Source: an uncultured Actinomycetes bacterium (GTDB lineage: Bacteria; Actinomycetota; Acidimicrobiia; Acidimicrobiales; RAAP-2). From it: a DNA stretch of 5,163 bases. Numbering within the stretch: the stretch's first letter is position 1; each line of letters opens with the position of its first letter. The translations under genes and the position numbers were made by a program. The stretch is taken from positions 1 through 5,163 of the forward strand of contig CAITOG010000038.1 of assembly GCA_903893955.1 (NCBI GenBank), written 5' to 3'. This document shows positions 1 to 4,853 of this stretch, piece by piece. The notes under the pieces were generated by a model. The model ran no database searches. It saw only the letters and a list, made by a program, of their open reading frames with translations, and had not been told where the DNA came from.

Positions 1-22
1 CCGCCGCCCGAGTGAGGACTGA

Positions 23-286
23 CTACTGGGTCTTGAAGACGTAAATGAACACAACCATGAACAGCAGGTTGATGAAGTACATCGCCTCTGCCAGACCAAC
101 CGTCAAGAAGAAGTAGGTCCGTGCCTTGTTCTCGATCTCGGGCTGCCGTGCGATGGCCGAAATGGTCGCGCTACCGGCCAGTCCGTCACCGATCGCCGCA
201 CCGATCGCACCGCCGCCGAGGGCGAGACCGCCACCGACGAGGGCTCCGGCGGTCCTGACCGCATCTGCCGTGGTTCCTCCTGCCAT
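23..286 (-). CDS. atpE: F-type ATP synthase subunit c (F0 c-ring proteolipid)
   Basis: This is subunit c of the F0 sector, the membrane protein whose oligomeric ring carries protons and drives rotation of the ATP synthase. The 87-residue product is a helical hairpin. The first membrane helix is glycine-rich (about residues 13-38), the polar loop carries the conserved Arg47-Gln48-Pro49, and the second helix (about 58-84) holds the ion-binding carboxylate Glu67 in LAEAMYFINLLF. The protein closely resembles mycobacterial AtpE with an offset of 6 residues (Glu67 matches Glu61, Asp34 matches Asp28). A short N-terminal extension explains the slightly greater length than the usual 79-81. The ATG start is set by AGGAGG with a 6-base spacer; the stop is TAG. 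It follows atpB after a 60-base leader. The 22 bases beyond the stop contain no start codon, so the next gene, probably atpF, begins outside the window. Confidence 0.98.
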   Translation of the reverse strand: MAGGTTADAVRTAGALVGGGLALGGGAIGAAIGDGLAGSATISAIARQPEIENKARTYFFLTVGLAEAMYFINLLFMVVFIYVFKTQ

Positions 287-346
287 TGCTTTCCTCCTGT
301 GTGATGGAACTTGTTCGTTAGGGACTAACTCGTCTGACCCTCGTCC
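287..346 (-). promoter_or_regulatory. atpB-atpE intergenic leader
   Basis: These 60 bases separate atpB from atpE, while most other junctions in the cluster overlap or lie within 16 bases. The stretch contains a short inverted repeat, GTTAG/CTAAC with a 3-base loop (317-329), then an A-rich run leading into the atpE ribosome binding site. There is no T-run, so it is not an obvious terminator, and I see no convincing promoter. A role as translation enhancer for atpE, as known for the E. coli atpE leader, is inference only. Confidence 0.4.
293..298 (-). promoter_or_regulatory. Strong Shine-Dalgarno of atpE
   Basis: A perfect AGGAGG lies 6 bases before the atpE ATG, preceded by a relatively A-rich stretch of the transcript. 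This is the strongest class of ribosome binding site and fits a subunit needed in many copies per complex. The same 9-base string CAGGAGGAA recurs inside the gene at 274-282, covering codons 2-5. Confidence 0.85.
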
Positions 347-1081
347 TCAGTGTTCGTCATGGCTCATGGCCATGCCGAAGTAGAGGATGGTGAGCAGAGC
401 GAAGATGAAGGCCTGGATGAGTCCGATGGCCATATCAAAGGGCTTCCAGACGAGCTGGCCGACGAGGGCGCCGGGCCATGGCAGCAACTTCACCATCACG
501 AGGACCATGAGGCCACCAGAGAAGATGTTGCCGAAGAGTCGGAAGGTGAGGGTGATCGGCTTGGTGATCTCTTCGATCACGTTGATCGGGATCAGCGCCT
601 TGTAGGGCTGCGCGTAGTGGCTCAGGTAGCCACGCATCCCGCGTGCCTTGATCGACTCGATGTGCACCCACACGATGACCAGGAGGGCCATGGCGAGCGG
701 CAGGTTCACGTCACCGGTCGGTGCCGGGAGCCACTCGGTGCCGGTGTTGGGCAGCACTTCGATCCAGTTGCAGATGAGGATGAACAAGAAGAGCATCAGC
801 GCCAGCGGCACGAACTTGCGGCCCTTGGGCCCGATGGCCGAGTCGGTGACGTCGCGGATCTGCTCGACGATGGTCTCGTAGGCGAGCTGGAGCTTGCCAG
901 GGACGCCCTTGGTGACCCTGGCACGGACGGCGAAGCCGACGGCCAGGACGATGACGGCGGCGATGATCGAGGACCACACCACGTCGAGGTTGATCGACAA
1001 GAGGCCAGCCGGCCCGAGGTTGATGTGACCAATGTGATCACCGACGGGGATGTGTGCCGCCGCCAACTCCATCGACCTCAC
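347..1081 (-). CDS. atpB: F-type ATP synthase subunit a (F0)
   Basis: This is subunit a, the stator membrane protein that forms the two proton half-channels next to the c-ring. The 244-residue product has the family's membrane helices, including about 33-52, 90-110, 125-142 and 215-239. The essential arginine is Arg181 in the conserved segment TFRLFGNIFSGG. The last helix carries the family motif LIQAFIFALLTILY, with Gln223 matching E. coli Gln252. Relative to E. coli, Glu219 is Gly190 and His245 is Asp216, a pattern I also recall in mycobacterial AtpB. The GTG start at 1081 is preferred over the ATG at 1072: it has AGGAGG (1088-1093) 6 bases upstream and overlaps the previous stop in a GTGA arrangement, which suggests translational coupling to the atpI-like gene. 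The stop is TGA. Confidence 0.98.
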   Translation of the reverse strand: MRSMELAAAHIPVGDHIGHINLGPAGLLSINLDVVWSSIIAAVIVLAVGFAVRARVTKGVPGKLQLAYETIVEQIRDVTDSAIGPKGRKFVPLALMLFLFILICNWIEVLPNTGTEWLPAPTGDVNLPLAMALLVIVWVHIESIKARGMRGYLSHYAQPYKALIPINVIEEITKPITLTFRLFGNIFSGGLMVLVMVKLLPWPGALVGQLVWKPFDMAIGLIQAFIFALLTILYFGMAMSHDEH

Positions 1082-1494
1082 GCGATCCCTCCTTGTGCGA
1101 ACACGACCCGGGCAACATTAGCCACGAACAGGACCTGGAAGATTACGAGGCCCACGATCATGCCGACGCCCAGGGGCGCGTCGATGAGGAGGAGGCCGAT
1201 CGCGATCACGGTGATGACTGCCAGCCGGGTGGCGGTCTTTGTTCTGAGCATGCGCTTGATGACCTTGCCAGACCCCTCACCGGTCCCCTCGACCTTGGCC
1301 ACGCCAGCGTCGAGGAAGCGGAGGTTCAAGATCGCCACGCCCAGACCGAGTGCGATCCCGACCGCAGCGAAGGGCGGAGCGACCAGCAGCGAGATCACGA
1401 TGGCGATGCCGCCGGTGACCAGCGTCATGAGGACCGTCCGACGCAGCAACCGCTGGAGAACGGGGGCCTCAAGGTGCTCGATGTTCTCGAGCAT
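1078..1494 (-). CDS. atpI: AtpI-like ATP synthase accessory membrane protein
   Basis: The 138-residue protein has four predicted membrane helices in two pairs (about 21-39, 42-57, 89-104 and 107-128). They are separated by a basic, glycine-containing cytoplasmic loop (about 62-88). This size and layout, and its position immediately before atpB, match the ATP synthase I chain (AtpI) family and the Rv1303-like proteins of mycobacteria. In other bacteria AtpI helps assemble the c-ring and has been linked with AtpZ to Mg2+/Ca2+ handling; neither role can be proved from sequence here. The start is ATG with GGGAG 9 bases upstream (1504-1508). The stop TGA overlaps the atpB start by 4 bases, and the gene begins 16 bases after the preceding small gene. 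Sequence in this family is poorly conserved, so the assignment leans on topology and context. Confidence 0.75.
   Translation of the reverse strand: MLENIEHLEAPVLQRLLRRTVLMTLVTGGIAIVISLLVAPPFAAVGIALGLGVAILNLRFLDAGVAKVEGTGEGSGKVIKRMLRTKTATRLAVITVIAIGLLLIDAPLGVGMIVGLVIFQVLFVANVARVVFAQGGIA
1088..1093 (-). promoter_or_regulatory. Shine-Dalgarno deciding the atpB start
   Basis: AGGAGG sits 6 bases before the GTG at 1081, inside the 3' end of the preceding gene. The alternative ATG at 1072 would be 15 bases away, which is too far, so the GTG is chosen as the start of atpB. Confidence 0.8.
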
Positions 1495-1510
1495 CAGCGC
1501 GCGCTCCCGC

Positions 1511-1726
1511 TCACAAGAACCTTCTGATCTGAGAGATCACCAGCACGGTGGCCACGGCACAGCCCACGATGAGCCCGACGAAGAGCAGCAGCGGTGAGGT
1601 GTGCAGCTTGGAATCGGCCCAGATCCCAAGCAGCACGCCGATCGCCACGCACGCAGCGATGGTCATCCCCATGGTGGCGAAGTTGGCCCACGAAGCGGAC
1701 GTGTCCGACTCGTCGGGAGGCGTCAC
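1511..1726 (-). CDS. atpZ: AtpZ-like small membrane protein
   Basis: This 71-residue protein has a short polar N-terminus rich in Asp, Ser and Thr (1-12) and two membrane helices (about 15-37 and 45-66). The helices are joined by the turn GIWADSKLHTSP, and the protein ends in a basic tail (IRRFL). The Gly-x-Trp-x-Asp...Thr-Ser-Pro turn is characteristic of the AtpZ / ATPase gene 1 family, usually encoded beside atpI at the head of atp operons. The start is assigned to GTG at 1726, although only a weak Shine-Dalgarno precedes it. The next in-frame methionine, at residue 19, would cut into the first helix. About 90 bases separate it from the wecA-like gene upstream, and 16 bases separate it from the AtpI-like gene downstream. 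Function as an ATP synthase assembly or ion-handling partner is inferred from the family. Confidence 0.7.
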   Translation of the reverse strand: MTPPDESDTSASWANFATMGMTIAACVAIGVLLGIWADSKLHTSPLLLFVGLIVGCAVATVLVISQIRRFL

Positions 1727-1771
1727 GCGAGGACTCGTTGCAGGCGAGAGATGGCACAGCGAAACTCGGAG

Positions 1772-1802
1772 TTCGCGCCGGCTGAGGCGGATGGGCGCGC
1801 AA
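1772..1802 (-). repeat. Inverted repeat / possible mRNA hairpin between wecA and atpZ
   Basis: CGCGCC (1774-1779) and GGCGCG (1794-1799) form a perfect 6-bp GC-only stem around a 14-base loop. It extends to TT/AA pairs if one base (C1800) is bulged. It lies in the roughly 90-base gap at 1727-1816, the largest non-coding gap within the cluster. No T-run follows on the minus strand, so it does not look like an intrinsic terminator. It could be an RNA processing or stability element. GC-rich DNA yields such stems by chance, so confidence is modest. Confidence 0.4.
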
Positions 1803-1816
1803 GATCACGTGCCCGT

Positions 1817-3004
1817 TCATTGCTCTTCCTTCGGCCCAGCGCCAAAGCCAGCGGGCTGTCCAGCCCCGTCGAAGACCCCGCCGTCGGGCCCTGGCAGCTC
1901 GTCGTCCTGCTGGGGTCGCAGACCGGGGTGGAACCAGGTGTAGAGGGCGATACCGAGCGCAAGGGCGGCGAAAGGGATCAGCGGGTTCGCTCGCGAGTCG
2001 AAGAGGGGAAAGAGCACGAAACCACACAGCAGCGCTGTCCAGAGCCAGAGGATCACCACCGTGCGGCGTGGGCCATGGCCGAGCCGGATCAGCCGGTGGT
2101 GGATGTGGTCCTTGTCTGGTGCATGGACCCCCTGCCCCTTCGCGGTCCGGCGAATGAAGGCGAAGATCGAGTCGACGAGCGGCACGCCGAGGATGAAGAA
2201 GGGGATGAAGAGCGGGGCGAAGAAGAAGAAGGTCACGCCGCTGGCCGGCGCGGTCCGGCCGCCGATAACCATCGTGGACGCGCTCATCAAGAGACCGAGC
2301 AAGAGCGCGCCTGCATCCCCCATGAAGATCTTGGCTGGGTTGAAGTTGAAGGGGAGGAAGCCGAGGCACACGCCGCAGGCGATCACCGCCACCAAGGGGC
2401 CGATGTTCTGCCCGGGCAGCAGCCCGAGGTACTCGAGGCGCAGGCCATAGACGGCCAATGAGCCAGCCCCGATGGCGACGAGCCCTGCGGCGAGGCCGTC
2501 TAACCCATCGATCAGGTTGATGGCGTTGGTCAGGGCCACTACCCAGAACGCCGTGATGAGCGGGATCACGCTCGGGCTGAGAAGGTAGAACCCGGCGAAG
2601 GGGATCTTGAGCTGCCACATCGTGACGCCGGCGAAGTACAGGATGCTGGCGGCCAAGACCTGGCCAGCGATCTTGGCCGGCGCTGACATGGACCGGAAGT
2701 CGTCGACGAGACCGACCACGAAGATCGCGGCGGCGGCGATGAGGACGCCGATCGCCTCGTTCGAACCGACGAAGACGGCATGGATGCTCGGGATGAGGGC
2801 GGCGGCGATCATGGCGATGCACACGCCGACGAACATCGCTCCCCCACCGCCGTACGCCGTCACCCGGCTGTGCATCTTGCGCTCGTCGGGCATGTCGACA
2901 TAGCCCACCTTGAGCGCCAGCGAGCGGGCTGGCAGGGTCGCTGCTGCAGTGACGCCAGCGGCGACGAGGAGGATGACCACGTACCAGGCGGTCGTGGACG
3001 GCAC
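1817..3004 (-). CDS. wecA: Undecaprenyl-phosphate GlcNAc-1-phosphate transferase (WecA/Rfe/TagO type)
   Basis: This is a polytopic membrane enzyme of the MraY/WecA superfamily. It transfers a sugar-1-phosphate, probably GlcNAc-1-P from UDP-GlcNAc, to a polyprenyl phosphate, the first lipid-linked step of envelope glycan synthesis. Family landmarks are in order. DMPDERKMHSRVTAYGGGG is at 37-55, the Asp-Asp pair in VVGLVDDFRS at 97-105, and the nucleotide/Mg2+ region NAINLIDGLDGLAAG at 160-174. FMGDAGALLLG follows at 227-237, and DHIHHRL at 299-305 is the His-rich cytoplasmic loop typical of the WecA branch rather than MraY. The 395 residues include a Gly/Pro/Asp-rich tail after about 364 with no obvious domain. 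The GTG start lies 9 bases after the glyA stop, with a modest AGGG upstream. Mycobacterial Rv1302 occupies the same place before the atp genes. The exact sugar substrate is inferred. Confidence 0.9.
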   Translation of the reverse strand: MPSTTAWYVVILLVAAGVTAAATLPARSLALKVGYVDMPDERKMHSRVTAYGGGGAMFVGVCIAMIAAALIPSIHAVFVGSNEAIGVLIAAAAIFVVGLVDDFRSMSAPAKIAGQVLAASILYFAGVTMWQLKIPFAGFYLLSPSVIPLITAFWVVALTNAINLIDGLDGLAAGLVAIGAGSLAVYGLRLEYLGLLPGQNIGPLVAVIACGVCLGFLPFNFNPAKIFMGDAGALLLGLLMSASTMVIGGRTAPASGVTFFFFAPLFIPFFILGVPLVDSIFAFIRRTAKGQGVHAPDKDHIHHRLIRLGHGPRRTVVILWLWTALLCGFVLFPLFDSRANPLIPFAALALGIALYTWFHPGLRPQQDDELPGPDGGVFDGAGQPAGFGAGPKEEQ

Positions 3005-3013
3005 AGGCGTGCC

Positions 3014-4312
3014 CTATCCCTCGCCGGCGAGCGTCGGGTAGGGGTCGAACGCAGCGCAGAGCGCAGCCACCTCGGCCCGCACCGCGGCGATGGCGTCCTC
3101 GTCGCCACGCTCTCTGAGTGCCCGGCTCAAGAGGCCTGCGATCTGGACCATCTGGGTCTCCCCCATGCCCGCAGTCGTCTCAGCCGCTGTCCCGAGCCGC
3201 AGACCAGAGGTCACGAAGGGGCTGCGGGGATCGTCGGGGATGGTGTTGCGGTTGGCGGTGATCCCGGCTCGGTCCATGACCTCCTGGGCCTCCTTGCCGG
3301 TCAGCTCCGCGTCGAAGGACCGCAGGTCGAGGAGCACGAGGTGGTTGTCCGTGCCGCCAGAGACCAGCCGGAACCCTTCTGCCTCGAGGGCGGTGGCGAG
3401 CGCCGCCGCGTTGGCCACCACCTGGTGTGCGTACACCGAGAAACTCGGGTCCATCGCCTCCTTGAAGGCGACCGCCTTGGCGGCGATGGCGTGCTCGAGG
3501 GGACCACCCTGGAGCCCGGGGAAGATGGCCCCGTCGATCTTCTTGGCGAGCTCCTCGGTGCTGAGGATGGCGCCGCCTCGCGGGCCGCGCAGCGTCTTGT
3601 GCGTGGTGAAGGTGACGACATCGGCGATGCCCACAGGACTCGGATGCGCACCGCCAGCAACCAGGCCTGCTGGGTGGGCGAGGTCGAACATCAAGAGTGC
3701 ACCAACCTCGTCGGCGATCCCCCGATAGTCGGCAGCATCGATCGTCCGGGCATAGGCGGTAGCGCCGGCGACGATGAGCTTGGGTCGGTGCTCGAGCGCA
3801 AGGTCACGGACCTGATCCAGGTCGATCATCTCGCCAGGGACAGACGGATCGTCGCTGGCAGGAGTAAGGCCGTAGGAGACGAAGTGCCAGATCTTCGAGG
3901 TGATCGAGGCCGGCGAGCCGTGGGTGAGGTGTCCGCCCTGGTCAAGGCGCATCGCCAGGATGGTGTCGCCTGGCTCGAGCAACGCCTGATACACGCCGAC
4001 GTTGGCATTCGCCCCTGAGTGGGGCTGGACGTTGGCATGTTCGGCGCCGAAGAGCTCGCAGAGACGCTGGCGCGCCAGGTCCTCGATCTCGTCGACCACC
4101 TGGTTGCCGCCGTAGTACCGGCGACCGGGGTAGCCCTCGGCGTACTTGTTGGTCAGGACCGATCCTGTGGCGGCCAGGACCGCGGGCGAGGTGAAGTTCT
4201 CGCTGGCGATGAGCTGCAGCGTCGTGCGTTGGCGGAGGAGCTCGTCCTCGAGGAGCCCGGCGACCTCAGGGTCCTCTGCGAGCCAGGCGCTGAAGGGGGA
4301 TGGACTGCTCAC
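3014..4312 (-). CDS. glyA: Serine hydroxymethyltransferase
   Basis: This cytosolic PLP enzyme interconverts serine plus tetrahydrofolate and glycine plus 5,10-methylene-tetrahydrofolate, the main source of one-carbon units. The 432-residue product is full length. It shows LIASENFTSPAVL (34-46), the signature TNKYAEGYPGRRYYGG (54-69), GGHLTHGS (126-133), and Asp210 and His213 in FDLAHPAGL for cofactor binding. The Schiff-base lysine Lys239 lies in TTHKTLRGPRGG, and the carboxylate-binding Arg372 lies in SGLRLGT. The segment after Arg372 reads TAAETTAGMG, where TPAxTTRG is common, a mild divergence. The GTG start overlaps the rpiB stop by 4 bases (GTGA) and has GGAGGT (4322-4327) 9 bases upstream, so translation is probably coupled to rpiB. 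The stop is TAG. Placement before wecA and the atp genes matches my recollection of Streptomyces gene order. Confidence 0.98.
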   Translation of the reverse strand: MSSPSPFSAWLAEDPEVAGLLEDELLRQRTTLQLIASENFTSPAVLAATGSVLTNKYAEGYPGRRYYGGNQVVDEIEDLARQRLCELFGAEHANVQPHSGANANVGVYQALLEPGDTILAMRLDQGGHLTHGSPASITSKIWHFVSYGLTPASDDPSVPGEMIDLDQVRDLALEHRPKLIVAGATAYARTIDAADYRGIADEVGALLMFDLAHPAGLVAGGAHPSPVGIADVVTFTTHKTLRGPRGGAILSTEELAKKIDGAIFPGLQGGPLEHAIAAKAVAFKEAMDPSFSVYAHQVVANAAALATALEAEGFRLVSGGTDNHLVLLDLRSFDAELTGKEAQEVMDRAGITANRNTIPDDPRSPFVTSGLRLGTAAETTAGMGETQMVQIAGLLSRALRERGDEDAIAAVRAEVAALCAAFDPYPTLAGEG

Positions 4313-4791
4313 GTGGCTTGGACCTCCGTGGTCTCGATGGGTGTGGCGAGTTCATCGTCGAGTGCGGCGAGCTTGGCGATACGCCCAAGGTGCCGCCCCT
4401 CCTCAGGGACGGCGTCGAGGAACGCATCGAGGGCGTCGGTTGCGGTCACCGGACCGACGACCCGTGAGCCCAAGCAGACGACGTTGGCGTGGTTGTGCTG
4501 TCGGGTGAGGCGTGCGGTCGTCACGTCGCTGATCACCGCCGCGCGCACCCCCGAGATCTTGTTGGCGGCGATGGAGATTCCGATCCCTGTCCCGCACACG
4601 CAGACGCCGAGATCGGCGGCGCCGGTGGCGACCGCTCGACCGACTGCTGCACCGAAGTCCGGGTAGTCGACCGAGGTGGTGGCATCGGAGGTCCCGAGGT
4701 CCTCGACCTGGTGACCCCTCGAGGTGAGGTGGTCGCCGAGCAGTTCCTTGAGGTCGTAGCCAGCGTGATCGGAGCCCAGGGCGATTCGCAC
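4309..4791 (-). CDS. rpiB: Ribose-5-phosphate isomerase B
   Basis: This RpiB/LacAB-family sugar isomerase interconverts ribulose-5-phosphate and ribose-5-phosphate in the non-oxidative pentose phosphate pathway. The 160-residue product has the usual family length plus a short variable tail. Visible motifs are the N-terminal GSDHAGYDLKE (6-16, with Asp8 and His9), VDYPDFG (41-47), and the catalytic loop CGTGIGISIAANK (66-78) with Cys66 and Thr68. HNHANVVCLGSRVVG (99-113) follows with His99 and Asn100, then Arg133 and Arg137 for phosphate binding. Residue numbering coincides with E. coli RpiB at Cys66, His99, Arg133 and Arg137. The start is GTG at 4791, with no Shine-Dalgarno but a TAGCAT box 6 bases upstream. 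It is the first gene of the minus-strand cluster, and its TGA overlaps the glyA start. Confidence 0.95.
   Translation of the reverse strand: MRIALGSDHAGYDLKELLGDHLTSRGHQVEDLGTSDATTSVDYPDFGAAVGRAVATGAADLGVCVCGTGIGISIAANKISGVRAAVISDVTTARLTRQHNHANVVCLGSRVVGPVTATDALDAFLDAVPEEGRHLGRIAKLAALDDELATPIETTEVQAT
4322..4327 (-). promoter_or_regulatory. Shine-Dalgarno of glyA
   Basis: GGAGGT lies 9 bases before the glyA GTG, within the last codons of rpiB. It supports the GTG at 4312 as the start and shows that internal genes of the cluster use Shine-Dalgarno initiation, unlike the apparently leaderless first gene. Confidence 0.8.
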
Positions 4792-4797
4792 GACCCC

Positions 4798-4803
4798 ATG
4801 CTA
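4798..4803 (-). promoter_or_regulatory. Candidate -10 box for leaderless rpiB transcript
   Basis: TAGCAT matches the actinobacterial TANNNT -10 consensus and ends 6 bases before the rpiB GTG, so transcription would start at or next to the start codon. There is no Shine-Dalgarno in the sequence just upstream and no recognisable -35 hexamer. It would be the main promoter of the rpiB-glyA-wecA-atp cluster. This is inference from motif and spacing. Confidence 0.55.
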
Positions 4804-4812
4804 CCGACCATC

Positions 4813-4829
4813 CCACCAGGGGCCGGTGG
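4813..4829. repeat. Small dyad between divergent promoters
   Basis: CCACC (4813-4817) and GGTGG (4825-4829) form a 5-bp inverted repeat with a 7-base centre. It lies midway between the two -10 boxes and over the places where both -35 elements would fall. It could be an operator controlling both directions, but a repeat this short may be chance. Confidence 0.3.
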
Positions 4830-4839
4830 AGGCGCACGG

Positions 4840-4845
4840 TACGCT
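4840..4845 (+). promoter_or_regulatory. Candidate -10 box for the thiolase-like gene
   Basis: TACGCT fits TANNNT and ends 8 bases before the GTG at 4854. No Shine-Dalgarno lies at a usable distance (the nearest purine run, GGTGGAGG, is over 20 bases upstream), so a leaderless or nearly leaderless message is likely. No clear -35 hexamer is seen. Confidence 0.5.
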
Positions 4846-4853
4846 TCGACACC

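Noticed and set aside
121..274. Out-of-frame ATG inside atpE, downstream of the second AGGAGG
   Set aside because: The spacing of about 11 bases is long, the frame of roughly 50 codons encodes a low-complexity product, and it lies wholly inside a conserved gene.
317..329. GTTAG/CTAAC hairpin as a terminator between atpB and atpE
   Set aside because: The stem is only 5 bp, with no following T-run, and lies inside an operon whose next gene is essential to the same complex. It is kept only as part of the leader description.
350..1597. Long plus-strand open frame antisense to atpB and the AtpI-like gene
   Set aside because: Composition is dominated by Asp, Glu, His, Arg and Gly, as expected from reading GC-rich coding DNA on the opposite strand. 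No motif is seen, and the minus-strand genes are certain.
1494..1820. Minus-strand frame opening with ATGA overlap at the wecA stop and running through the AtpZ-like gene
   Set aside because: The ATGA junction is attractive, but the product is rich in Arg and His with no membrane helix or family motif, and it overlaps all of the well-supported AtpZ-like frame. It is the tail of a long out-of-frame shadow of wecA.
2780..4018. Long plus-strand open frame antisense to glyA and the start of wecA
   Set aside because: It is an antisense shadow of high-GC codons with no recognisable domain, ribosome binding site or family resemblance.
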